Of a DNA stretch of 64,000 bases, positions 14,213 through 25,279 are shown piece by piece (positions within the stretch are counted from its first letter, which is position 1; each line of letters opens with the position of its first letter). The DNA is from Tanypteryx hageni (lineage: Eukaryota > Arthropoda > Insecta > Odonata > Petaluridae). The notes under the pieces were generated by a model. The model was not told the origin of the DNA and did not search any database. It was given only the letters and a program-made list of their open reading frames with translations. A program made the translations under genes and the position numbers. The DNA is taken from the NCBI GenBank assembly GCA_028673005.1, contig CM054116.1:99674207-99738206 (forward strand), written 5' to 3'.

Positions 14213-14530
14213 GACCACAACCTTTTGGTGGCAAATACACAATGTAGACTGAAGAGCGTTAAGAAAAACATAAGAGTTAACAAGAAATGGAACTTAGAGG
14301 AACTCCTTAAAAACAAGGAGGCTATCATGACTGAGCTGGAGGAAAGGTTGGGGGAGAGAGCTGAAGAAAATAGGAAGAATGTAGATGAGGAGTGGAGATA
14401 CATCCATAGCAACATTAAAGATGTAATGGAAAAGAAGGTAGGAAAGATAACGGGTGAAAGAAACAAAAACCCTGGATCACATCAGCCATGCTGCAAAAAA
14501 TGGAAGAGCGGAGAAAGTGGAAGAACATAA
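14213..14530 (+). pseudogene. RTE 1 endonuclease end and linker
   Basis: This continues the same frame after the stop codon, beginning with DHNLL of the last endonuclease motif. A charged, probably helical linker rich in Lys and Glu follows. The true frame leaves this one near 14472, where one base is missing in the run before TGG. Residues translated after that point here (to 14530) are out of frame. Confidence 0.8.
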
Positions 14531-15030
14531 ACACTGAAGAAGGCCAAAGAAAGTACAAGGAGTTAAATAATGCTTTAAAAAGGGAAACAGATAAATGCGA
14601 GGAGATTGTCGAATGTGAAAGAATTTGTAGAACAGACCTCATGTATAGCAAAGCAAGGGAACTATTCAAGAAAAAGGCAAGAAAGATAGGACGTAAAGGA
14701 ATCATGAACAAAAGTGGTAAAATAGTATCGGAGCCAGACAATGTAAAGAATGTCTGGAAAGAATACATTGAGGTTCTGTATGATAAAGAAGGAAAGCCAA
14801 GAAATATTGAATTAAATGAAAAAGAGGATGTGGAAAAAGATCAGCTAGGACCAAGTATTCTCGAGTCTGAAGTTAAAAGAGCAATTGATGACATGAAAAG
14901 AAGGAAGGCTGTTGGGAGTGATGATATACCCGTGGACGTTCTTAAGGTTTTGGGATCTAAAGCAGTTAAGCAACTCACAAAATTTTTTAACCAAGTATAT
15001 GATACTGGCATATGGCCTGAAGATTTTTAG
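14473..15030 (+). pseudogene. RTE 1 linker and N-terminal part of reverse transcriptase
   Basis: The segment after the first deletion, carrying the linker and the start of the RT. The conserved block GPSILESEVKRAI and the following KAVGSDDIPVDVLK are typical RTE/LINE RT motifs before the fingers domain. It ends in an apparent TAG created by loss of one T from a T run at about 15026. The protein continues in the next frame without a gap in homology to element 2. Confidence 0.85.
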
Positions 15031-15290
15031 ATGTTGTGATGGTACCACTGGAGAAAAAGAACAATGCAAAATGTTCTAAGGATTACAGAACTATTAGTTT
15101 AATTTCTCATACAGCTAAAGTTCTAACCAGAATAATAACCAAAAGAATTGAATGTAAAATAGAAAAGGAGCTGCAAGATAATCAGTTTGGTTTTAGAAGA
15201 GGAAGGGGGACTAGAGATGCTATAGGATGTATGAGGATGATGATAGAAAGAGCGCTAGAAGTCAATAAAGGTATGTATTTTGTTTTGTAG
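15031..15290 (+). pseudogene. RTE 1 reverse transcriptase, fingers region
   Basis: Contains KDYRTISLISHTAKV and NQFGFRRGRGTRDAI, the conserved RT blocks before the first catalytic aspartate. It ends at an apparent TAG where one T is missing from a T run near 15280, immediately before the motif A sequence. The corresponding region of element 2 reads through in one frame. Confidence 0.87.
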
Positions 15291-16321
15291 ATTGGGAGAA
15301 AGCTTTTGACCGAGTGAAATGGGATAAAATGGTGGGTATTTTAAACAAAATAGGAATAGATTGGAAAGATAAAAGACTGCTTAAAAACCTTTACTTTGAT
15401 CAAAAGATTAGAGTCAGGGTTGAAGGAGAAGAAACAGAAAGTACTTCAATATGGAGGGGAGTGAGGCAGGGTTGTCCTATTTCACCAGCGATATTTAATA
15501 TTTATGCAGAAACAATAACAGAAGAAGCTTTGATGGAAGAGAAAGGATTTAAGATAGGAGGTGAAAGTATTACCACCATTAAATACGCAGATGATCAGGG
15601 CTTAATAGCAGAAGGCGAGAAAGAGCTTCAGAGGATGACAGACAGACTAGTGGAGGTTGGCCAACAATATGGAATGAAGATCAATGCAGAAAAAACGAAA
15701 GTCATGGTGGTTTCAAAGGAACATAAAGAATTAAATATAATGGTAAATGGCCAAACATTGGAACAAGTGAGTAGTTTCAAATATTTCGGCAGTATTTTAG
15801 CGCAGGATGGAAGTAGTACACAGGACATCAGAAGTAGGATTGCAATGGCAAAAGCAGCATTTAACGAGAAGAAGGAGCTTCTATCAAGCAAGAAAATAAA
15901 TTTAGAAACAAGGAAGAAATTAGCAAAATGCTACATATGGAGCATAGCTCTTTATGGTGCAGAGACATGGACGGTAAGGAGGAAGGAGGAAAAATATTTA
16001 GAAAGTTTTGAGATGTGGGTATGGAGAAGAATGATGAAAGTGAAATGGACAGAGAGGAAGAGAAATGAAGTATTAGAAATGGTGGGAGAAGAAAGGATGC
16101 TAATAAAAACAATCAGGAAAAGAAAAGCAAATTGGATAGGGCACATATTGAGAAGACAGTGTTTACAAAGGACGATCTTAGAAGGAAAAATTAGTGGAAG
16201 AAGAGGAAGAGGGAGAAAAAGAATAGAAATATTAGATAATATAAAGCAGGGATATAATACTTATAGAGGTATAAAAGAGGCTTCTAGGGAGAGAGAGAAA
16301 TGGAGGCAGCGATTCAGTTAA
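15281..16321 (+). pseudogene. RTE 1 reverse transcriptase palm, thumb and C-terminus
   Basis: The longest RT segment. It begins with motif A (DWEKAFDRV, first catalytic Asp), which starts just upstream of the first in-frame ATG at 15314. Counting from that ATG, GVRQGC lies at residues 49-54 and the catalytic YADD box at 91-94. The C-terminal block YGAETWTVRRKEEKYLESFE and the IGHILRR motif are common to RTE-type proteins. The stop at 16319-16321 is the natural end, about 20 bases before the tail. All catalytic residues are present. There is no RNase H domain, as usual for RTE. Confidence 0.92.
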
Positions 16322-16360
16322 AACCTGTCTTCGGACAGAAGCATGATGATGATGATGATG

Positions 16361-16372
16361 ACATTCAATGTC
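16361..16372. repeat. Right target-site duplication of RTE element 1
   Basis: An exact copy of the 12-mer at 13046-13057, placed directly after the (GAT)n tail. Confidence 0.9.
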
Positions 16373-17180
16373 GAAAGAATTTCATAATTTACCTCCTCCT
16401 TTCCTCACGAGCATTACCACCTCCTGCGCGATTTACCGCCGTATCGAAAGGAAATACCACCGAGGTTACGTATGGTGATGCAGAATCATTAATAAATAAA
16501 CCCAGACCTGGATCACGCTACAAGCTATTGGTTTCCCTTCGATTTTCGGCATTCATACCGTGCCAACAATCTTACTGTAAAATTTATGCATATTGTGGTA
16601 ATATCATTAAAGCGGAGTACATTATGATGGCAAACCATTACTCATTTAAATATAAATAATAGGCTTAGATTGCTCGTACTTCTAAATTGTAAAGAGGAAA
16701 TTTGTATTTCACATTCTCACATATAATTTACTAATTTCCTTTTTCTCCTTTATGCTAAAACTAGTAAGGGAAGAGCAGCTGAAGTAGACATTAAAAGGGC
16801 GATTTAAAATAATAGACGGACAGACAAACCGAGAAAACGTACAAAACGATACAACAACGACGCATTCGGAATATCATATAATTTTCCAGTGTTATGAAAG
16901 TTTTACCCAATATGATTCAAAACTTAGTTTTAGAAGGACACAGGAAATCAAGTACATCTCAAATGCCTTGCCAATAAATACATCCAAATAGTTGTCGTTT
17001 GTTGAGGAATGGCGAGGAAATATACGATTTTTTGTTTTAAAGATTAAAAAACAAAAGGCTAAAATAATTATTTCCAGTCATAAAAAGCGTGTTCTTTAAA
17101 AAAATATTAATTAACTGCGGTTTTTCATTTCCTGAATATTAAAGAAAACCTAACCTTTTATAAATATCCTTATATAATAA
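16373..17180. other. Non-coding flank right of RTE element 1
   Basis: Continues the pre-insertion sequence. An open frame at 16300-16659 straddles the element boundary and is not a gene. Confidence 0.6.
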
Positions 17181-17189
17181 TTTTCAAGT

Positions 17190-17400
17190 GCCCGTCTGTC
17201 TGTCCCGGTATTTTTGGACATTTCCCAATAGAATTAAGAGCTGAAACTTTCATAATCGTTAAACCCCCAAGAGGTTGTCTCTGGAAAAATCAAACATCCC
17301 GGGAAAAGTCCCGGATTCGACTCCGGGAGACAATTATATTTTCCCATAAGTTTACACGGGATTTTCGATTTTTCGAAGTGCAAGGTTTATTTACTTCATT
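17190..17400 (+). repeat. Repeat with tRNA T-arm-like hairpin (B-box module)
   Basis: Begins with GTCTGTCTGTCC-type words and then contains a six-base-pair stem tcccgg/ccggga enclosing a loop with TTCGA (17309-17326), like the T arm of a tRNA. No A box or anticodon arm accompanies it. The same module recurs at 21.5, 22.3, 34.4, 40.5 (minus strand) and 43.1 kb, so it is part of a dispersed repeat and not a gene. Confidence 0.5.
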
Positions 17401-17542
17401 CATTAAAATATGTAAATATATACCGAAACGGAGACGAAGTCGTATATTAATACCAGAATGTAATACATTTGAAGCGCTACATTTTCTGGGAGAATTCCAA
17501 TGATATTCAGGAATTTAGCAATTAACCAAACAATTGCATTTA

Positions 17543-17543
17543 C

Positions 17544-17599
<56 letters not shown>
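17543..17599. repeat. (TA)n microsatellite
   Basis: About 57 bases of alternating T and A with one interruption, immediately left of the MITE at 17640. Confidence 0.9.
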
Positions 17600-17600
<1 letters not shown>

Positions 17601-17639
17601 CAGTTTACGGAAAAGGAAAGGTAAAATGGATATATAGAT

Positions 17640-17816
17640 GGCAACAAGGTGTTGGGATGAGGAAACCCAGTGAACACTCACCAATCGGACGACCTCAGGT
17701 TGGCGAGGCCCCGGGGATGTCGAAGCGACACACGTAAAAGAACACTAAAACACAGAAACATCACAAACGTAGAAGCTTTCGGAATCACTCCTTCATCCTT
17801 CATCCCAACACCTTGT

Positions 17817-17820
<4 letters not shown>
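17640..17820. mobile_element. Small inverted-repeat element (MITE) between (TA)n tracts
   Basis: A 181-bp segment with perfect 21-bp terminal inverted repeats (17640-17660 and 17800-17820, outer end ggcaacaaggtgttggga). It lies between two (TA)n tracts, so a TA-targeting Tc1/mariner-type origin is possible. The target duplication cannot be told apart from the microsatellite. No coding capacity. The GC-rich interior contrasts with its flanks. Confidence 0.65.

Positions 17821-17867
<47 letters not shown>
17821..17867. repeat. (TA)n microsatellite
   Basis: About 47 bases of alternating A and T, abutting the right end of the inverted-repeat element. Confidence 0.9.
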
Positions 17868-17869
<2 letters not shown>

Positions 17870-17921
17870 TTTACACAAACACACACACCTCAGAAGTTAT
17901 ATTTTAATCACACTACAAAGT

Positions 17922-17957
17922 CCCGTTGATGTTCAACGGGTAATTCCGCTCGTAATT
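17922..17957 (+). mobile_element. Degenerate Helitron-like 3' end
   Basis: Hairpin cccgtt/aacggg with a 7-base loop, followed by taattccgctcg. This corresponds to the CTAG-ending module at 22628, 42141 and 59669, but here the terminal CTAG is mutated to CTCG. Confidence 0.45.
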
Positions 17958-17959
17958 AA

Positions 17960-19170
17960 TTAAATCTAATTAGTAATAGATGAGTTCGAAATCCGGAAAG
18001 ATTTTAGTATTTTAATTAACCATGGTATATTTTATAAAAAACTTAATGCAATTTATATTTCTAAAGAAGAGCAAAATTTAGCATAAGATGAGCCTGTGAA
18101 AAATTTTTACATTGTGAACATTTTCCAAAATTAGAATGATCCTGAGAATCAAAAAAAAAAGTTTTATCTTCGTCGCCTCGATATTTACATTAATTACGAA
18201 GTTCTATCCATTTCTATTTAACTGTTAAATCATAACATCATAGAAGTGAACCACTCTTTTACGAAAAGGGTAACGGAAACAATAATTTAATCATACATTG
18301 ACAATCGTATACTATTGACAACAGATAAAGTTAAATTAAATTGAACTGATGAACCAGAGCACTATCAAAAGAGGAAGGAATTTCAGAGCAATTAACTTAA
18401 GGCACTGTTTTCGACAATTCAATAAAATACGTTTCTGCAAACGGTATATCATGTGAGTTTTAAAGAAATTATGTTTTTTAAATTAGAAAACTTAAAATGG
18501 TAAATAATACGTTGCTATTCACTGCTGTTCTTGTTCAACATTTGTTTTATAGAATAGACGGGATGTCGAATTCCGAGCTAATGCTGCTGTTATATTGACC
18601 ATTTAACTGAAACAAAAGGTTAAGTTAAGTTACGTAGTTCTAAAAGTTCATTTTACGAAATATTCATTGTCCATCTTAAAGTAAGAAATCATACTATTTT
18701 TTGACGAAGAATATATTCGTGGACGTTAATTGGTTTAACACGTGATATTTAGCGAAGTCGAATTTGAATATTTACAAAACGGAAATTTAATCTGGGTATT
18801 TGCTGCAATTATTATTGGAACGTATCATAGTTTAGCTGCAATAATTCTTTTCGAGTAATTACCAATAGATCTTTGTACCAACCATTTCATTTTCAGCCAC
18901 TGGATAATTTCCTAATTTTTTCAGGTCCTCATATTCCAATCCATCATTCTAAAAGTCATCTTGCTAGAACGAATAATTTTCAAGTTATTAGCAGTTGCAC
19001 TCGGTACCCACAATTTACTCCCCATCTACCGATCCTGAACCTACCAAATTTTTACCCTATGTAACTACAATCCTATAATTGTGGGGTTTGTAACTTACAT
19101 CATTTTTGAGTTATGTTGTTCACGGACGGACGGATGAACCGAATACATACGTGATTTGTTTAGAAACAAT
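17960..19170. other. AT-rich non-coding DNA
   Basis: Nothing recognisable apart from short homopolymers. No gene is called. Confidence 0.55.
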
Positions 19171-19912
19171 CTGATGTGGCCACCACATAACTTGCTCCAT
19201 ACCTGTAATATTTCTAAAAATTCCAAATAGGTTAAATGATAATAAATATTTTAAGGAATTGCGAGCAATTTTAAAAGACTACAAAGAACTGAAATAAACT
19301 AAAACTAGCCTTCTGATATTGGATCTAGCTCCAACAATTAAGATAATAAAAAGGAGCGTAAATTGTTTACAATAGTCGCCGGTAGGTGATGTGGTTGTGG
19401 CAGCTAAAAAATTTAGTTTTTAAAATTCTTCAACAATGCATTATATGAGAAAATGTTTCGAACAAAGGTTGTAGAAAATTAAATTTCCTACGACTTTTAT
19501 TCCAGTAGTTTTCATCAAATGTTAAATAAATGGAATATCTCCATAACAATGCGTTCTAAGCCAAACAAACAAACAACATTTACATTTATGAAGATTTAAA
19601 AGAGTTACTTGCCAAAAAACAAAACATGACTCGAGTAAACGTCCACTTCCGGTCAAGTGATTGTTGCCAAAACCTAATCAGCTCTTCATTATATATTACT
19701 CTTTATAAATATAAAATTTGGTATTGATATGAGAGTAGGTTTTTGAGTAATAGCGCCTATCACATAACGACCGACAGAGAGACATCATCGAGAAAATAGT
19801 CAAAACGTGTTCAGGGGACCTTAAAACTTGTATTTCCGTTGAAATCTCGAATTCGATTTATCTCATGAAAACAATACTTTCTGTATACTTCGTATGTGTA
19901 GAAAGTAAAAAC
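19171..19912 (+). repeat. Repeat 1, copy A (about 740 bp, unclassified)
   Basis: Starts ctgatgtggccaccac and ends near gtagaaagtaaaaa. It shares collinear blocks with copies B (31.5 kb), C (33.7 kb), D (37.3 kb) and E (43.3 kb, reverse). These include gccttctgatattgga, a ggtaggtg block, acacccacttccgg-like words, catcgagaaaatagtcaaaa and tttccgttgaaatctcga. It has no open frame of note, no long terminal inverted repeat and no clear TSD. This copy is the most diverged in its middle part. Confidence 0.75.
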
Positions 19913-20511
19913 CGCTAAAACCCCGCACCACCAATGGCATCAATGATCATGATTTCTCGGAAAAAAGTCATTTTTCCCTCTGAAATAAAATGATTTTCCT
20001 CAAGAGTTTAACAAAATTAACGAATTACAATTTTGGTCGTACCTTTTTAAAAGAATAGAATATATATAAAATGTTCGTGAATAAATTTATACGCATAAAA
20101 ATGCATCAATATAAATATCTGAAGAATTAATAGTTTTTAAAAATGTCACCTATTAATGAATGTAACTTTTTAAAACCCTTGCAAAACGATTATATTGGAA
20201 ATTTCGTTTAAAATAGTATGCGTTAGTTTAAATTATAAAAGCTCCATAGGTACTGTGCCACAATACAGCGTCCCAGAATAACAAACATTAATATACCTTT
20301 ATATTTGCAAAATAATTCTCTAAGATTATTTGATTATTTTTCGCGAATCAATGCCACATTCTAGGGGACACTAAAGAAAAATCTTTTATTGATGTTGTCC
20401 ATTTATGAATAAGTAGCTCTTTCCTTTTATTTATTATTATCAAGCCATAAAGCGTTTTTGTGCATTTACCTACCATTATGCCCTCCTTATGAGAGCAAGC
20501 AATATAGATAC
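19913..20511. other. AT-rich non-coding DNA
   Basis: No gene or complete repeat recognised. Confidence 0.5.

Positions 20512-20597
<86 letters not shown>
20512..20597. repeat. Long (TA)n microsatellite
   Basis: Around 85 bases of alternating TA, followed by a GC-rich gcgcgcgcc stretch. Its length in the assembly may not be reliable. Confidence 0.9.
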
Positions 20598-20600
<3 letters not shown>

Positions 20601-21369
20601 CTCCCTCCCGCGCGCGCCATCCATTTGGATCTTAATGAGCGTGACTTAATGCACGCGCTCGTCTCATTTCAGCTGTTTGTATATACTTTCACTCTCAACG
20701 ACTCCAAAACGCTTCCTCCATCCTTTTACACGCCTTGCTGTCTTTCCCTTTCTCCCCCCCTTTCATTCTTCTCTGTCCTCTGGAGCTCATTAACTTAAAA
20801 AAAACATTCCTAACCTAACCCTCGCAGGCAAACGTTCATTTCGAAATATCTTTCTGCCACGTGCTTTGAGCTCAACCCACCTAAACGAACATGTGCGAAT
20901 AAATATTTTCTCGGTCGCCTTTTCCCGATGATTGTGTCTGAGGGGAAACTGCACAGGGTATAAAATGCTGTCATTTCCATGTTATTTTCGATTGCTGTGT
21001 TTAGAAATAGTTTTCACCTTTCAATTTTATTAAAGTACGTGGTAGAGGACCCAAATTTAAGAGCAATTTTCCCCTTTTATAAATTCTGCTTCATTTAAAT
21101 AGTAAATAAAAAATAAACAAAATATGAACTCCGTTTTCCTTTTACGTTTAAGGTTGACCAAAAAAGTATTCAGCAAAAGGAGGTAAAAGAGTGAGATATC
21201 CAAGATAGACGAGTAATGTTATCGATAAGGCGACATTTCATTGAAAACACTTTAATTACAGCGCATGTAACACCACATGATCGTTCATCTTATATATGTA
21301 TATTTCTCTTACTCCGTCTGCAACAACTTCCACCACGTGCCAACAGATCGCGCCACTGAAGCACCCATG
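20598..21369. other. Non-coding DNA
   Basis: A mildly CpG-containing start with a pyrimidine-rich stretch (20700-20780), then AT-rich. No gene recognised. Confidence 0.5.
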
Positions 21370-21790
21370 CCGATATTAATCGTTTATATCTCAAAAACGG
21401 TAAGAGGTAATAGTTCGAAATTTTCCAGAATTGCTTGATATCAACAATCATATCAAAAGTGATCGACGAAAATATATTTGGTACAAACGACCCGGGTTCG
21501 ACTCCAGAGAATTATTTCTCATAAGGTAACGCGTAAAAATGGACTTTTCGACGTGCGGGCTCTTCTTCTTTTGGAAACTAAAATCTCATCTTCGATCTTC
21601 GGATCTGGACCGTTCTAAAGAAAACATTTTCAAGCCTTATTCTATTCGTCTATTTCGCCTTCAGCTCGAAATCGCTCATGTTTATCGATTGAATGGTAGA
21701 TTTTGGAAAAATATTGGCATTTTAACGGGATGTTGCCTTGCCTACCAACTATATTGTTAAACCTCGAGATCCTATTGTTACTTCAGTCCA
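21370..21790 (+). repeat. Repeat 2, copy a (Helitron-like family, body only)
   Basis: Carries the B-box-like ggttcgactcc (21495-21505). The family's conserved blocks follow: cttcttcttttgg, gatcttcggatct-ggaccgtt, gcctt-agctcgaaatcgctca, and a final attgttaaacctcgagat. It is closely related to copies at 22.2, 42.1-42.8 (minus) and 56.3 kb. No hairpin/CTAG end lies directly downstream. The open frame here is not protein-like. Confidence 0.65.
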
Positions 21791-22204
21791 TAGAGGTTTA
21801 AGCTTTTATTAAGAGAAGGAGGGAAACACGGACGGAGGGAGAAATGATTTTCATAGCAATCTATGTAAACAAAATTCGTTGCGTTATTTATGAGAAGGAA
21901 TACCTAAAAATCTGAAATACTATTAAAAGAGATTAAAAATCGTAATAATGATCTAAATTCAATATTATTGAAATAGAAACGGTATGAAAATCTGAGGAAG
22001 TGATTGACATTTTAATAAACTAACCGAGCATGTAAACATTTTACGGAGTGAATGATTGTGCGATAGCTTAGGGGGGTTAGGTAGAAGAGTGGAGGGCTTG
22101 AGAACGGTTTTGGAAATAGGGAGAGAAAGAGAAGTTTAAAAGAATCAAAGCATCACAAAAATAACAATACAAGACTATTTTGTCCGTTCGTTGATCTGAT
22201 AATG

Positions 22205-22664
22205 AGTGTCAAGCTATTAAAACGCGAATAACTCAATCAAGGATGTGGATAGAAAATTGGCATAAATAATCTATTTAAATATAAAAATGCTTTGCCGAAA
22301 GAAAACTCACGAAAAAACTCCCGAGTTTGACTCCAGAGTAATATTTCTATTCTTCGTAAGATAACACTCAAAAATCGACTTTTTGTCTTGCAGGCTTTTC
22401 TTCTTTTGGAAATTAAACTTGGAAAAAATCTGAACTACGATCATCCGATTTGAACTATTTTAAAGAAAAATTAATAAGTCAATTATTCTATTTTTCTTTT
22501 TCCGAAATCGCTCATTTGTTTATCTTGACAACCGACTACTGTGAGAAACAAAATCAACATAAATAATGATTGTCAAAATAATTTCTTTAAAGCTAAAAAT
22601 TCTAATTCCGTTTTTTATTAATTTTATCCCGTCATTTTCGACGGGTAAATGCGCTAGTATTAAT
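22205..22664 (+). mobile_element. Repeat 2, copy b, with Helitron-like 3' end
   Basis: Shares the B-box-like motif (22324-22334) and the cgaaatcgctca block with copy a. It ends in hairpin cccgtc/gacggg (22628-22645) followed by taaatgcgctag and then T. A hairpin a few bases before CTRR with T downstream is the expected 3' structure of Helitrons, rolling-circle DNA transposons. No Rep/helicase gene is present, so it would be a non-autonomous copy. The middle of the element seems deleted relative to the copy at 42.1-42.8 kb. Confidence 0.55.
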
Positions 22665-25200
22665 ATATTAACATTTATTCGATGTGTTTCAGAACTATGT
22701 AAATGCCAGTCACAACAAAATAGTGAAGGGGATGAGCACAAATTCTGCTAAGGTGTGCAACGAAGCTTGGATTTTTAAACCTGAGAACGCTTATCTAACC
22801 AATGATTCGGAATTATCTGAAATGGAGAAGAGAATATTAAATTAAATTTACACATTTTTTGGTCACACGCACGTTCAAGTCCCCAGTTCGTGTCTGTTTC
22901 TATTCGTTTTCGAATGTAAAATAACTATGACTTGAATTCAAGCGTTGGTACAATGCAATGATGAAATTTGTAAAACAGTTGTATAAAGGTCGGAAAATAC
23001 TAGCGCTTCCATTCCGAAGTATGGTAGTAAAGTTAATTAGATTAATATTTATAGAAAGGACATATTCTCCCTGAATGACTATCGTTACAAAAATTATAAC
23101 CAACGTTCAAATGTTTAAAAATACACGGCCTTCTGATCGCATACACAATTTTTAAATAAATATCTAATGGGATGTACCATCTAAACTGCTGGTATAACAT
23201 GCATTTTTATTCCTGTTTATAATCAATGAGAACACAGAGCCCAAAAGCTAAAATTTGATGTCTCCTACGCAGGAAAAGCAGCCAGGAAATAAATTAAGAT
23301 TCTCAATTTACAATAATTAATGGTGCATAAAAAATAATCTTCTCCATCGGTTTGCTCTATATCACTAATAATAATTAAATGAAGAAATAAAAACTGTAAA
23401 ACTTTTACGGAAGACGAGCATGAGATTTAAAGCTCTACACCTTAGTCATGCTGGAAGGAAGAATATAATCAGAAATGAAAAGAATATCTTGCACAATAAA
23501 TTGTAGGTGGCAATCATACTTATTTATTATTTAAAATATAGTTTTGGTAAATTAACACATTTCTGACGAAATTAACATTTTTTCAATCACGTGACGATTC
23601 CCGCTAAAGACTCCATTAAAAAATTACCTCCAAATCAAGCTACGAAATTAGTGCTTGTTCAGACCGTTGAAGCGTTCACTTCGAGTCCAGGCAAATGGAA
23701 ATAAATTCTTCGTCTCTCGCAAAATTCGCCGTTTCGAAGGGAAAACGGCGATATTTTTTGACGAGTCGGCAAGTTGAGTGGATTTTTCCTTGCCAATTTT
23801 TTTCCAACGGATGATCATCCTTCAGTTGCAATGGAAGCATAAAAACTGGTTACGCTGGTTATAAACCGGCTACGTTGTTTATTATTTTTCCCAGAAACCA
23901 AATACAATTTTACTCTTCAATAACACATCGGCATTAATTTTAAAAAGGTAAAGAATCCTTCGAGTATTTCAAACAAAATTATTTAAAAAACAAACAAAAC
24001 GTCCCAATAATTTCTTTCGACTAATCTTTGGATAACTGAGACCGTCCAAAACCTTCTAAAAAAGCTTAATGAATGAAACAATGAAACCATTTAAAAATAA
24101 ACACCACACGCGCCCGTTATATCCGCTTCATTACGAATGCAGTTCAGAAATACTTCTCAAATTATTCAGAGCACCGCTTGCACGAACGTGGAAGAGACAT
24201 TTCTGGAGAGTTCGGATATCACCAAAGAGCTAATGAAAGACTAAAGCGGATAACGCCATTAAGGGCCACAGGCGGATAAGAGAGATATATAGGGGGTAGT
24301 AGAGAAAGATAGAGAGAGAGAACGCTTTACCTCGCTTCCCTCCGTCAAATGCATCGCGAAAACGAATACATCCACGACCCAGAGCCCTTTATTATTTAGC
24401 ACGCGCGAGATAATAAGCCGTAAGCATTATCGCCGCCCTTTAACACACTATCCACGCCGAAAACAATAAAACACAAAAGCGTATTTATTTTAGGCGAGGC
24501 TCATGAAGCGACACCCAAAGAGAAAATATATGAATCTATTTATCTTCTAATTGAAACCAAGTCCTGAGGATCCTCGTATCTCCGACCCGTTTCTATTCCT
24601 ACTGCTTATTCCTCTCCCCTCCTGAATTGAGTCGTTTCTCTTTATGGATCATAACGACGCGTGGTATCATATACTTATATAGAGCGGTGGGCATTTCCAG
24701 AGTTCTCCCGAAACTTTATTTCGCCGCGTTTTCGTTTTGTTTCTTTATTTCTTTGCGGATAAAAAAACCCGGAGGCGAATGTCAAAGTGTCGAGCGCAGT
24801 TTTGGAGGAGTTCGATGAGTTATAACGAATGGACGTAAGGGATTAAAAATAGACGAGATCTGTTTTGATAGATGAGAGACTTGAAGAGAGGGAATTAGAG
24901 GGGAGAAAAAAGACGCGAGAGATTCTGGAGTTTCGAAGTAAAAGAGTAATCGCTCGGAATCATCTTCGAGCGTTCTCTTAAGAGAAGAAGTAACTTCCTA
25001 ACGATTCTTTGGCCTAACGATCGCTCCTGGAAGCCAAAAAGACGTTTCGATAAAAAAATATTTAGAATTTATTTCTCGGCGGCGTTTTAAAACCGAGGCG
25101 TAAAAGCATCTCGGTAACTTAAAAGTAATTATAAAAATGGTGAACTTTGGAAGCGTAAAAATAATAGCGAAAACTCCCTGAAGGATGACGTAAATTTTCA
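22665..25200. other. AT-rich to moderately CpG-containing non-coding DNA
   Basis: No gene recognised. CpG frequency and short GA runs (24296-24322) rise towards the right, leading into the CpG-rich block. Confidence 0.5.
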
Positions 25201-25279
25201 GACGCTGGCGACATAAAACTAAAGTGTTTCCTTCCGCGAGGGGAGCATTGAAGATTAAATCGAAACTATTTCACAAAAG

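Larger units (their letters stand above)
13058..16360 (+). mobile_element. Full-length RTE-clade non-LTR retrotransposon (LINE), element 1
   Basis: A 3303-bp element bounded by a perfect 12-bp TSD. It has a ~330-bp 5' leader, an apurinic-like endonuclease, a reverse transcriptase and a very short 3' UTR ending in a (GAT)n-type tail at 16343-16360. The length, the EN-RT order, the lack of RNase H and gag-like ORFs, and the trinucleotide tail all match the RTE clade. It would copy itself by target-primed reverse transcription after nicking chromosomal DNA. The reading frame is broken by one in-frame stop (14210-14212) and three single-base deletions (near 14472, 15026 and 15280). As read, it could not make one intact protein. 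Bounds come from the TSD and are exact to a few bases. Confidence 0.92.

Noticed and set aside
21346..21353. Lone CGCCACTG as a hAT right end
   Set aside because: No partner left end or 8-bp duplication was found within a reasonable distance.
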